Source: Erigeron canadensis (Eukaryota; Streptophyta; Magnoliopsida; Asterales; Asteraceae). From it: DNA of 64,000 nucleotides. The stretch spans positions 41,646,645-41,710,644 of the forward strand of contig NC_057763.1 in the NCBI RefSeq assembly GCF_010389155.1, read 5' to 3'. Position numbers and translations under genes: made by a program. A model generated the notes under the pieces. That model had not been told where the DNA came from. It worked only from the letters and a program-made list of their open reading frames with translations, and searched no databases. Within the stretch, counting starts at the first letter, position 1. The number at the start of each line of letters is the position of its first letter. Of the stretch, positions 35,111-46,460 are shown one piece after another.

Positions 35111-36021
35111 TACATCTTTTCTCAGCTTCAAATTTTAGGTAAAGGAAAAGTTGCTATCAATATAATCATCATCTTTTTGAGTAAGTTATACAGTAGAAAC
35201 TTCTTCAGTGATTCAAAGGGTGCAACTTTATAATTTGATAAGCAAGTTATCTACTAGAATTTTCTTGCGTACATCATTGGTCAGGCGGCAAAGTTGCTAG
35301 CCTGTTGTTGAGTCTATTTACAGAAAAAAGGTATGGCTGTCTTTCTTAATGTATAAGTTATATGTTAGAATCTCGTTTATTCTTTTTTCTTTTAAGTTAG
35401 AAAGGTGTTAGTTACATGCATCAACAGATGCAAGTTTCTTTCTTGATGTGTAAGTTATGTAAAAGAAATTTCCTGAATTTATTAAAGGATGTAGCTTTCT
35501 TGCCTTTTCATTTGGTTCCTTTATGTTAAATGAAAAGTAGTATTAGTTCGCTCTAACAGCAATGTACATAGTTGCGTCAAGGATCAGCGTTTAGAGGTGC
35601 CAAACTAGACGGGTCAAAATTGATAATGCTTGTAGCGTTGTTCAAAACGTGTCTTTCCAGTTAGGATTTAGAGGCGCTGACTAGACTTGTAAAGTTTAAT
35701 TGTGTTTCTATGTTATTTGTCTAAAATTGGATCAGCAGTTTTAATACACTTTCGTACAAAGTTGGAGGCATTAACCAACTTGAATGACCTATTTGATTTT
35801 TGACCTGCTGCTATCAACTTTCTAAACTTTGAAGTTTGTCAATGTGACCTATTAGATGCTAAGATATAGAGACTAGAGTACAAGTTATATATCTATATAT
35901 ATATATATATATATATACAACAATATCAGGTATCCCTTATATTATAAACAATCCAACATTTAATGAAACTGTTAGATCAATTAAAGTAATGATCTGTTTT
36001 TTTTTGTTTTTTTTTTAAATA
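35111..36021. other. 3' flank of QUA3-like gene, no further gene
   Basis: Includes the presumed 3' UTR and a TA microsatellite (about 35893-35918). Recurrent AAGTTAT and TTTCTTG words between 35160 and 35500 look like degenerate internal repetition. Nothing coding is recognised. Confidence 0.5.
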
Positions 36022-36150
36022 CTAAATACAGCCCTTAACGTGCATAAAAAAAATTTGTACCTTCCATATTAAAAGCATGTCCCCTGATTTTCATGATAAA
36101 TGTACAAACAATTTATGCACCTTAAACACAGCCCTAAGGGCTATATTTAA
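36022..36150 (-). mobile_element. Second copy of the TAAATACAG MITE, inverted
   Basis: Reverse-oriented copy of the element at 24629-24750: starts TAAATACAGCCC, contains CCCCTGATTTTCATG and GTACAAACAATTTATGCACC, and ends GGGCTATATTTA. Confidence 0.7.
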
Positions 36151-36429
36151 CAAACCCTTTTTTTTAGCATTAGGTCTCAAGTTTTTTCACATTTATTTGC
36201 TGAATTGATTATATGCATTTTCTTCTAATAATTTAAAGTTATTGATGTAAATTACTTAAATAGACAGTATCAGATAAAAATCTTAGATTGGACAAAATTA
36301 GAAAATTCATGAAAAAATAAATTTAAAAGGGACAAAAAGTTAAGAATATTTAAAAAAAATTAAAAATCTATAAAAATTTTAAAAATAAATGATAAAATTT
36401 AAATTTTGATAAAGACATTAACCCCCTTT

Positions 36430-36603
36430 GTCATGCAAAGATTGGAGGGTCTTTTCTACCATTTAGGTAGAAACAGGAAGCAACCTCTCTACTTAGGTAG
36501 AGGTAAGGTCTGCCTACATCTTAACCTCCTCCATACACCGTCAAAGTATTGGGGCTCAAAACCCGCAGAAGGCGGCACTGAGCAGTTATTTACTTACTTA
36601 CTT
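36430..36603 (+). mobile_element. Short SINE-like retroposon with 15-bp target duplication
   Basis: A 174-bp unit ending in a (TTAC)n tail is bracketed by the perfect direct repeat ACATTAACCCCCTTT (36415-36429 and 36604-36618). The interior contains GGTAGAGGTAAGGTCTGCCT, resembling the conserved core of Au-type plant SINEs. The long exact duplication marks a retroposed insertion. Confidence 0.85.
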
Positions 36604-37429
36604 ACATTAACCCCCTTTTAATACCGCCACTGTATACACCTCTCACACTCTCCGTTTATAGATGGATTCAAGATACCACATCTTAATATTGACCACTGTT
36701 ACTCCGTTAAGTACATCTCTTTGCCACATGAGTGCATTTAAGTTTGCCAATAATCTATTTAGTAAATGAAATTAGCACACCCGGTAGATGCATTGGGGTT
36801 TTATCCATAGATTATGGGTTCAATTGGGTATCAATCGTATCATGCGTGTGAGGTTTTTCCTTAAAATGTCATTCCGTGACAATAATAAAACATAATACAC
36901 TTGAGTAGTCGTCACCACACCATTGCCTGTTGAATTGAGAGTGTGATTTGAAATGTATTTTTTTTTAAAACATAATTGATGCATTCAAAATCCTGATGAA
37001 ATCTTTAATCTGGATTACCTGTTATGTATTCAAATATCTTTATTAAATCTTTAATGGGATTTTGCTACCACGGTATTAAAACCTCTATAAATTAATCATC
37101 ATTAGTTAACACATTGCTTTCCATACTAAATTAAGAAATCTTTACATTAATTTACGTGTCATGAATGGTATCATCACCTGTTCATGGAAAACCAAGTGTG
37201 AAGTGTTGATAACTAATTTGAGAAAAGGATTTGCTAACCAATACTCTTGAAAAATTAGTTAGTATGCATTTAATTGACCTAATCTTTTCTGAAAGGGAAA
37301 TGATATACATATCAAACAAATGATAAATTTAACACATATACGTATTACTGGTTTATACTATATGCTGTAAAACTTGTACATTGTGATAAGTTAATTGAAA
37401 TTAATGGTACTATTAACATTTTCCTTTTA

Positions 37430-37978
37430 TAAATAATCAAAAATTATATTTAATTGAAATTAATGATAAGTATCATTTTTTGCATGATTTGGACGGTTTG
37501 GCGTCATTGGAACGATAAGGTTTTTTCTCCAGTTACTAAAAGAACCGAGTTTTTATTTGTCTTCATTGTTTCTCAATCCTACTTGTGGGTGTCAAGTAGA
37601 CGTCGGAAGCTGCTAGTGTCGCAGGATGAATGGTTTCTTAACCCTCTTCTTGTTCTTTAATGTCGACTTATTGTGAGGTATTGCATTTTGGATCTTGTCT
37701 TTGGGGTTTATATGAGTTTGCATCAAAAACATTACAGAGTGAAAACTGGTAGCTCGGCCTTTATGGGTGAGGTTTTTTCTCATGTCTTCTTTTGATAATT
37801 GGCATGAGTTTTTTAAACCTTTTTGCAAACTTCCCAGTTCAAACCCCAAGAAGAGTCTAGTCTTCTGGTATTGTTGGTATAGTAGGCTTTGTTATTGTAA
37901 TTGTACCTGCTCGTTGTACTCTATTTGCTATCTAGTGCTTTACTAGATACCGTTTTTTATTTAATATATTGTCGTTTA

Positions 37979-37980
<2 letters not shown>
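37430..37980 (+). mobile_element. LINE (L1-like) 3' fragment
   Basis: An open stretch encodes IFCMIWTVWRHWNDKVF and, further on, FIVSQSYLWVSSRRRKL, the WxxWxxRNxxVF-like and SxxxLWVxxRR blocks found at the C-terminus of plant LINE reverse transcriptases. A non-coding tail with TATTGTAATTGTACCTGC follows and runs into a TA repeat at about 37981-38010. The upstream catalytic domain is absent, as expected for a 5'-truncated copy. Confidence 0.5.
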
Positions 37981-38010
<30 letters not shown>

Positions 38011-38012
<2 letters not shown>

Positions 38013-38331
38013 ATAATCATTAAATTGATTTAAAAATTAAAAAAATGTTAAATGAAGCTCTTAGGGCTTTGTTTAGTAAAACCCTAAAAAATATTATTTC
38101 AATATGATTTATTAATGCACATTGTTTATACTTTAAGATAGATTGAGTTCCATAAATACATAATAATTATGTCACACGGATATAAGTTAGCAAAATCTCT
38201 TTGAAAAAAATATAAATATGACCAATTTAATAAACTTTGAGGTATGCTTGAAAATTTAATTTAATTCATTGTAGATCAAAGGTTAAAATTTATAAGATGA
38301 TGAGTGATATAATAAATCAACATTTTTAAAC
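38011..38331. other. AT-rich intergenic DNA
   Basis: TTAGGGCTTTGTTTAGTAAA near 38060 resembles the end of the TAAATACAG MITE; nothing else is recognised. Confidence 0.4.
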
Positions 38332-38365
38332 ACTAGATGGAAACCTGCACGATGTAGTGGCAATC
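38332..38365 (-). mobile_element. Helitron-like 3' terminus, minus orientation
   Basis: ACTAGATGGAAACCTGCACG followed by ATGTAGTGGC is the reverse complement of a GC-hairpin...CTAGT Helitron end. GGTGGTGG-rich sequence to the right is typical for the body of such elements. Confidence 0.4.
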
Positions 38366-38699
38366 GTGATAATGATACATGATGACGGTGGTAGGTGAAG
38401 ATGATTGATGGTGGTGGTGGTGAACTGGTGATGGATGGTTGTGGAGATAGACGGCTCGTCGATAATCAATATGAGGAATGGGAAGAGAGATAAACGTGTA
38501 TCTTTTAGTTTGTGGCATAGAAAAAGTGGTGGACGATGTTTGGGTTTTAGTAAAATTAAATAGATGAAAGATTAGAAGGCCATAATAGTAAAATTGATTA
38601 TCTTTTGTTGAAAGAGGGAAAGTATCATAGATGTGATATGACTAATCACATTAATCACACAATCATTATTTTACTCAATTTCAAGCATGTTATTCGTAA

Positions 38700-39048
38700 T
38701 CTATATCTATATCTACATATATAAAAAATAGCTCATTTTATTTATGATAATGTTAAAAGTTACTCTATGCAATATTACTAAAATAACATTTATTCTTTTT
38801 CTAAATCATCTCTTCTTCTTTTTCCACTAATTTAATTATTTCTACTAGTATACCTAAAATATCTTTAATGAAATAAATTATAACACTAATCCCTCAACTC
38901 CTAAAATAATTATACTAATAATTATATGAAGTAAATTTATATCAGCAGCCTACATTGCTTATCGTCACCACTATCAGTTGTCACCGCCACCAGTCATTAC
39001 CACATTGCCGCCACCGCCGCGCATTTGCGCGGGCACCATGCTACTAGT
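38700..39048 (+). mobile_element. Candidate Helitron ending at CTAGT
   Basis: The 3' part CCGCCACCGCCGCGCATTTG, then CGCGGGCACCATG and CTACTAGT, contains a strong GC hairpin (CGCGCATTTGCGCG) about 15 bases before CTAG, a Helitron hallmark. The 5' end is probably one of the TC dinucleotides near 38705-38715 (TCTACATATATAAAA), but it is not fixed. Confidence 0.55.
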
Positions 39049-39457
39049 TACTTAAAGCATGTTGGTTAAGATGTGTAAATTTGACATTTGAGTTACAAAC
39101 TCGTCTAACTTTAATAGGAAACTCCATTCTTTTACGTCAATTTTCTAAACTTGAGAATCATAATTATATATTATTGGTGGTCTATTATCCATGGCTCACG
39201 ATTCAACATTGTAACATCCATGTTGTGAGTCAAAATTAGTTTCATACAATAAGTAATAATCAAATTATGACTTGACCTTGTTTTTTTCCACAGCGCATGT
39301 GTTCAATGAGCCTCATTTTGAATGGATTGTCTTTTAGTAATATTTCAATTCAATGATTAGTATAGTGGATAACTGGATATATTGTCATGCCATATGGCTT
39401 TTGTTTTTATATCAATGATTCCTTTGATTAGAAAATTATTAGCTAAAGGTTCTAATG

Positions 39458-39844
39458 AGCAAAGGTGTAGTCGGTAAGTTTTATCGGTAAAAAAGATCGG
39501 CTAACATTGGTTTTTTGGCAAGCCTATAGCACATGCATCGTCAAGTTTTGGCAAGTTACATCAGCAAGTTTTGTCAAGTTACATCGGCTAGTTTTTGCCG
39601 ATGCTAGTGAACGTTGGACAAATGCCACGTGGCCATTTTGGCAGAAAAGTGAACGTTAGAGTGTGTGTGGGCTTTGTTTTTTTCAAATTGGCACATTGGA
39701 AAAAAAAAAAAAACCCTTTACTACACCACATTTTTTGGCAACAAATTGGTAAGAATTGGTTAGTTTTTTGCTTGTATACGTGGCATTTTCTTATTGGAGA
39801 AAACTTTGCCAAAACTTGTCAATCCTTGACACTACATCTTTGCC
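39458..39844. mobile_element. MITE, 387 bp, with internal CAAGTT repeats
   Basis: Ends AGCAAAGGTGTAGT and ACTACATCTTTGCC are inverted repeats, flanked by TCTAATG on both sides (39451-39457 and 39845-39851). Inside the left half, CAAGTTACATC and CAAGTTTT words alternate several times. Superfamily undetermined; not coding. Confidence 0.75.
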
Positions 39845-40022
39845 TCTAATGGAAGACAATCGATTTTTATTTTTATATTCAAAGAAGATCGAGAAATCTT
39901 TTCCATTTTCTAAAAGTTGCTGCTAATATATTAGAATGCCAAAGAGTATACGTAGTGATCATACTATTAGCTAGAAAAAAAATTCCTACATCAACGACCA
40001 CTTAACAATCATACTATATAAC

Positions 40023-40448
40023 AGGGATGTAAAACTCGGCCGACTCAGTCGAGAACTCGGAATCGGGGTTAAACGGGTCGAGTTTGCTAAAATCGGGTGA
40101 ACACTCGGTCAACGACTTTCTTATAAAACTAGGTCAAACTCGCTTGGATCGGTCAAAAATCGACCTTATCGCTCAAGAATCGTCAGATAGGGTCAAAACT
40201 CGGGTCAACTTTGCTAAAAAAAAAGTCCTAAATTGGTTTATGTTTATGTTACCAATGAATGAAGTTTGAACTTTGAAATATTATGTTAAAATTTATAAAC
40301 AATTACTCGTATGTTTTAAGTTTATTCCATATAAAAACTATAGATTTTCTATATAAAATCCTGATTCGGGTTTTCCCCGATTCCGATCCGAGTTTTTAAA
40401 AACTCGTGACTCCCCCTCGCTGAACCGATCCCGAGTCACGAGTTCCCT
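40023..40448. mobile_element. MITE rich in ACTCGG/CCGAGT motifs
   Basis: AGGGATGTAAAACTCGG at the left and CCGAGTCACGAGTTCCCT at the right form imperfect inverted ends around an AT-rich core, similar in design to the elements at 11177 and 16155. No clear target duplication. Confidence 0.5.
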
Positions 40449-40936
40449 AACCTTATTATTCTTAATAAATAATAATGACACTAATGGATGGATGGAATGA
40501 AAAGAGAGAAAGAAAATGAGAAACATTTCTCTTGTTTATTTACACCTAATAATTAAATCGAGAATGAAAAAGTGGGTGATTTCCATTCTCACCATTCTCT
40601 ACACATTTTAGAGAATGAGTGAGAATTTAATTTTTGTTTGATGATATTAAATGTGTTAATATTAATTGTTAGTTAAAATTTTGTATTTCTCTAATATTTT
40701 TTATCTATTTGTACCAAATGATAGAATTTATTCTCTTTTTAAATACCTATTTTTTTTTCCAACTAATTTCATTCTTTAATACATTTTCATTTTTTGATTT
40801 CTTTTTACCAAATACCCCTAAATACCTAATCCACAATACTTCAAATATATTACATAACTCGTAATAAAATACCACATTATACATTTATACGTACCATACC
40901 ATACCGGATATTTTAAATGAACCACATGCGGTATTA
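40449..40936. other. AT-rich intergenic DNA
   Basis: Nothing recognised. Confidence 0.5.
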
Positions 40937-41206
40937 TTAAAATTCTGGAAATGCAAAGGAACCATTTGTGAAATTAACTCTAAATATTGGGGGGGAAAAA
41001 CGGGGAAAAAAAAACCAACCGCACGGCTCACCTCTTGGAAGATATTGGAAAGTATGTATGTCAATAACATTATTTGATGTGTTAGCGTGAAGCCGTGAAG
41101 TAAATTGGACAAAGCAGAGAGCCTTCTCGACAAGCGAAAGCCGTTTATGCATAGCAGTAATGCCAAATACAGTAGAATTTACCAAATTCTCACAAGTTTG
41201 ATACAA
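40937..41206 (-). pseudogene. Possible orphan gene fragment
   Basis: The minus strand gives ENLVNSTVFGITAMHKRLSL followed by VEKALCFVQFTSRLHAN, which has balanced, protein-like composition. It then reaches FQYLPR and a GTGAGC that could be a splice donor, after which the frame becomes low-complexity. I cannot name the family and it may be chance. Confidence 0.25.
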
Positions 41207-41894
41207 CCTTTGATATTCTATTTCTATGACTAACTAGCTAGTCCTTCAGATATTTTGACAAAAACGTGGACAAAAGACACTTAAATTGATCGAGCCGTAA
41301 CTTGTACTTCTATACAAAGTCTTTGGCCTAGCTTACACCGATAAACCACACCGTCATTTAGCTTATGATTTGTTTATTTAAAAAAAAAAAGAAGAAGAAG
41401 ATACAAATGCTAGTCTTAGCAATGTGTGATGTACACCTTCAAAATTCAATGATATATATACAAAAATAATAATAATAATTCTGCTAGGATACTCATTTTA
41501 CTGCTAGAGTGGTGTCTGTACGTTGCAGCGGCGACGATCTATAGCACGTCAAATGCCGTAACAATTTATAGCGTTCAGGTTACTTTCATGAGATGCGTCA
41601 ATGCAACATCTAGCGGTATCTATCATTTTAAAAACAAGTCACAGATTAGATGCAAGAAATAATGAAGTGCAAAACCGAACTATAAAAAATAATCACTTAC
41701 AATTGTATGAAACATATAATTACAATTGTTGGGGAGGAGGCCCAGTGAAAGGACTCAACCCAAATGAAAGCGTAATTATTGAAAGAAAAAAAACACAAAA
41801 CCTTATACTTAGAAAAATACGGCAATTTTTCGCGAAAAATCCAAATGTTGCAATTCAAGAAAAGACACTTGTAGTGTTCTTAAAATAATGTAAA
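41207..41894. other. Intergenic DNA, unclassified
   Basis: Includes an open frame at 41601-41888 with no recognisable domain and a GC-richer patch near 41515-41560 (GCAGCGGCGACGATC). It may belong to the LTR element on its right. Confidence 0.4.
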
Positions 41895-43918
41895 TAGACT
41901 ACTATATAAGTTTCAGGACCCAAAAATGTCAAACGAAGGCTCGGGAAAAAAACAAAGTTCGAGATCAGTGGAGCACGACCTTTGCACAGGGCAAGAGCCG
42001 TGCTCTGTGACACAGAGGCCGTGCTTTCTGTTGTACACCAAAAACACTCCTTTTTGACGTTTTTCAACATTTCGACTCAATTCCAAACATTCCCAAGCAC
42101 TATTACTGACTCAAATAAGATCATATCAAGTGAACAAACGTTTCATAAACTTACATTAGATAACATGTACATTTCAACATAAGTAGGGCATGTTACCCAT
42201 TTCATCAAATAACCCAAAACTTTCATTTGACTTCCAAGTTTAACAAGACTAGTTACCATCACCCAAAATGAACATGATACATAACCACAAGATTCAAAAC
42301 GCCAAGATTGTATCAAGAGCCAAAGAGGTGGGATGAACTAAGCCTCTAAACCAAAAGTGTGTCATTCAACCAAGAATGACCTAATACCTTCAAATGTCTT
42401 GCAAAGGTCAACTTCAAGCTCTAATCAACAACTAGTTCCTTCTTAACTACCTATAAAAATGGTAAACAACTAAAAAGTAAGCGATGCTTAGTAAATAAAC
42501 TTGCATACAAATATATATACGAAGGAGGGCAAAAACACAAAAGACTATCGCATGTAGCCAATGATACCGTCATATCATCACTTGCATACTCACTTTTGCG
42601 CTAACAAAACATACATGGATCCATATACGCTAAACAATAATCTCAAGAGCTTCTTAGGCCTCAAAGGTTCTTAGGCCTTTATCTCATATCAACTATGGGG
42701 TTCTTAGGCATCAATTAGGCCCTAACACCAAATCGATTACCACACACGGAATCCACCATCATATGGTAATCGAACCAACGCACATATAAGAGTATGCAAG
42801 AGTACTCACCTCCTCCGCGACTAACAACAATCAAGAATGCCACAACAAGTGCAAAGCTTTCAACCTAACAAATCAATACAATATGCATAAGACTTTATTC
42901 ACAAACTTGGCTAGCTCACATAGCCACCATCAATTCACTAGCATTCCTATTTACCCAAACTCATTTTCTTATAGTTGGCTCAATCCCAATCTCATTCAAC
43001 AAAATTAAATCTTTCATAATCATCATTCTCAATTATCTATCACTTTGCTAAAAAATCTCATTTTACCACCATCATGTGGCCATTTCATCTTATTGCTCAA
43101 AATTACCAAATTCTCATTTTGACCACAATGGTCACTAACAACTCAAATCAATAAGTTCATGCAATACTAAGTTCATATATCAAGATGTAATTAGAGTATG
43201 GGGAATTTACTAACCAAATTATCATCCAACCCAAAACCCCCAAATTTGGTGAATACATGAACCCTAATTTCTCAAGAATCAAAACTAGGTTAAATAAATT
43301 CTTACCTTGGAGAAGTAATCTACTATAGTGAAAATAAACAACTAGAATCAAGTTCCTTCCTCTTTTCTTTCTTGGTGTGGTTCGACACATACACACACAC
43401 ACACACACCCAATTCTCCAATTCACTAGTTAACTAAATGTAGTGATCATTATTATTATTGTTGAAGTATTTGATTAATTAGGATAACACACTTGAAAACA
43501 ATCAAAATCACACTTCTATTCTTCCTTTCTTCCTCTAGAATTTCGGCCACCACACCAAACCCACCAACCCTAACTTTTCAATTCTTGAATGAAGATTATT
43601 TGATGGTGATGATTATTATGATTTCTATTCTTGAATTTGAAGGAATTAAGCTTTGATTTTTGAAGAATTAGGAAGAAAATGCATGAAGAAATAATGGGGA
43701 GCAAAGTGGAAATGTGACTAAGGAAAAAAGATGGGAGGCTGGCACCCTCCTGTAATGCCACGACCCAAAATAAAAATAGTGGGTATTTTACCCGCTATTC
43801 GCTAAAGTTCCAACTAAATAAACCCCATATCCAAAAATAAAATACTGAGAGATTATTTTAATGTCAAAACTACAAAAAGGGGTTAATTTATTTATCTTAA
43901 AATTATTGGGGTGTTACA
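41895..43918 (-). mobile_element. Probable Ty3/Gypsy-type LTR (solo or truncated), minus orientation
   Basis: Read on the minus strand, the element starts TGTAACACCCCAATAATTT at 43918, the usual start of long gypsy LTRs in many dicots, and continues for about 2 kb of non-coding DNA of more even composition than its surroundings. A TATA-like CATTTTTATAGG (about 42452-42463) is followed by transcription-start-like sequence. No gag, pol, PBS or second LTR is seen in the window, so it is probably a solo LTR or a truncated copy. The left boundary is uncertain, with no matching 5-bp duplication. Confidence 0.5.
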
Positions 43919-44912
43919 CCCGGGCAATAAAAAAAGATAGTGAAAGATTAAAATTTAAGACGAATATAAAAAAAGGACATAACTTGTTAGTAATTTCGTG
44001 AGTTATAAAACTGTAATTATTGTTTAAACATTTCGTGATATTATCTATATGGCAATTAATATGTTTTTTCTTATCCGTAGCAATACCTTCAACAGTAACT
44101 TTAGAATTGAATGAGGTTTTTTTTTTTTTTTTTTTATCACAATGGAGTTTTTAGGTAATTATGGAGTTTTTTAAGGATAATTTCGGAATTTAGGGATAAG
44201 GTATGTGAAGGTAGTGAAATAACAAAGAATCGGCCTAATTAATAGAACCTTATTGAAACCTTGTATTAAATCAGCCTAATTATACAAAAGGCTGATATAT
44301 AAATATCGATTTCAATATTTGCCTAATTAATAGAAATTATAATATGATAAGAAATAAATAAATTCCCTTATAATAGCAAATAATCTATCAAGAATGATAT
44401 ATAAGAATCAAAATAGTACATTGATTAAAATATATTAATAAAAAAGATTTAGTTTACCTTTAATTCACATAGATTGTGAATAGGCAGTGGTAGATGTGTG
44501 TGTTTTGTTTTGGGGGGATGTATGTGTGTGTTAGGGAGTATAAATGTGAGCGGCCTCAGGGGAAGCGAAGGGAGACAAATTGGGGATAATGTTTTTTAAG
44601 GGTATTTTCGATATTTCAGTAATAAAATGTTTGGTGGTAATGTAAATTAAAAGGGTAAAATGAAAAATTTAAAGATAGAGTGTTTAATTTCTGAGAGGGT
44701 AATTTGTTTATATAGTAAGTATGAGTATAGATAATTTAAAACTTAAGGGTTGTTCGTTACAAACAAATTTGGCATAAGATTTGGAAATGATAACAATAAA
44801 GGTGATTGGTGATGCGTATTGTATTTACGATTCTAATACCATATTTAAAGGTTTCAAAAATCCAAAGATATATTGGTGGATATATCATGATTTCTCTAGT
44901 TTTTAATATCAA
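43919..44912. other. Repeat-rich intergenic DNA
   Basis: Near 44640-44718 the minus strand contains CTATATAAACAAATTACCCTC followed by AAACACTCTA, matching the 5' end of the Helitron at 25894. This is probably the 5' portion of a second, inverted copy whose 3' end is not located. Confidence 0.5.
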
Positions 44913-44925
44913 TAGATTGCCGTAA

Positions 44926-45139
44926 GCAAATGAAGCGAGCTCAACAGACAGATGCATCCCTGGTTTTTCTCACAGGTCTTGGGGTCGACTCTCATGAGTG
45001 GCAAGTCTGTGAGTTTTTTCCCTAGATCACCTGTAACGGCTTATGGTGTACATCTCGTAGTCTATATTACGTGCAAAGCTTCACCATTATACGGTGAGAT
45101 GTTCCCTGATGTCGAATTCCGACTAACTGTTAAAAAATT
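44926..45139 (+). mobile_element. SINE with 13-bp target duplication
   Basis: A 214-bp unit with a possible A box (GCGAGCTCAACAGACAGATG) and a B-box-like GGGGTCGACTC is bracketed by the perfect repeat TAGATTGCCGTAA (44913-44925 and 45140-45152). The 3' end is a short A/T-rich tail. The polymerase III boxes are degenerate, but the duplication is convincing. Confidence 0.8.
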
Positions 45140-45152
45140 TAGATTGCCGTAA

Positions 45153-45902
45153 AAAAAGTGTTGTTTTAATTAAAAAGTCTATATGAAATAATTTTTACAT
45201 ATCTATTAGACTATTACATTTCAAAAAGTCTTGTTATCAAAAAGAATATTTCATTTTACCGACCAAAATAAGAGAATATTTCATGAGGTTTAGTAATAAT
45301 TTACATCTCATAACTATCCAACAAAACTTTTTTAACTCAAACTTTTCCAAATTCCCCAAACTTTTTCAAATATTCATGTCATTACTTTTATTCATCTATT
45401 TTTAATACTATATATAAACTAAAACATTAACATTTCATTAAAACTATAATATTACATTATTTAAAAAAACACACACACACACATTTCTTAAATATTTAAA
45501 AAGTAAAAAGGAAATACTAACAATTTCATAAAAAAAAAAAAGAGTTAGAAACTTAAAGGTTACGTTTTCATCCGTACTTATTGGCGATTTCATGTTTTTC
45601 ACCAAGGACTAACATAGTGGGATTGGTGATGTGATTGTGTGTCTCCGTAAAATACTTCAAATCCCGCCGTAGTGTTGGGCATTCATTGGCGGAGTAGGAG
45701 GACCCATATTATACATCTATTGTGAAGAAGCAGGTTGTGAAATGTAAGGAGATGATAATTTTGGGGTTAGTTTTTTTTACCCCTTTTTAAATCCATGGTC
45801 TATTTTAAAAAAGTAAAAGGATAAAAATGATATGAGTTTGTAAATTATACGTTGAACGGTTGACTTTTTGATCATTTTGGGGGGGGGGGGTGGAGAAGGG
45901 GA
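45153..45902. other. Intergenic DNA
   Basis: AT-rich with an AC run (about 45470-45482) and a homopolymer of 12 G at 45879-45890. No gene recognised. Confidence 0.5.
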
Positions 45903-46460
45903 GGAACCCATGACTTTTCTTCACTAATCAAGTGTCTCCTCTTCCCCCCCCTTTTCTCTTTTACTTTGGTGTTGCTCACCGACACTCTCACTCTATAGGT
46001 AAATGGGCGTCGGTTGTGTTACCGTATGTCACCGATGGACGGACGGGTTTACCGACCCCCTGGGTACATTTTTTTCAAAACTTACCAAATATTAATTATT
46101 TATATAATTATCTATCCAACCCAAATACTCAAAATCCAAAGTGACATGAAATCCAAAAAGAAGATTAATGAAGGAACCTATGACTTTTCTCTTCACCCAT
46201 CAAGTATCTCCTTTCCTCTCTCCCTTTTCTCTTTCACTTTGGTGTTGCTCACTGAAAAACACACTCTCACTCTATAGGTAAATGGGCGTCGGCGGTGTTA
46301 CCTTCTGTCGTCGATGGACGAACGGGTTTACCGACCCCACTCTCGGATCCATTTTTTAACACATAACAAATTATAAATATTTATATATCAATTTATCCAA
46401 ACCAGATACTCAAAGTCCAAAGTGACATGAATGAAATACAAAAAAAAAATTAATGGAGAA
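45903..46460. repeat. Tandem duplication of about 270 bp upstream of the GSK3-like kinase
   Basis: Copy 1 starts at 45903 and copy 2 at 46173, both with GGAACC(C/T)ATGACTTTTCT. Each contains TTGGTGTTGCTCAC, CTCTATAGGTAAATGGGCGT and GGGTTTACCGACCCC, and each ends with AAAGTGACATGA. The two copies differ by several small indels, so the event is not very recent. The unit resembles part of a MITE. Confidence 0.82.

Noticed and set aside
41601..41888. A 95-codon open frame as a retroelement gag or other gene
   Set aside because: No zinc knuckle, no homologous block recognised, and adjacent non-coding LTR-like DNA; left unclassified.
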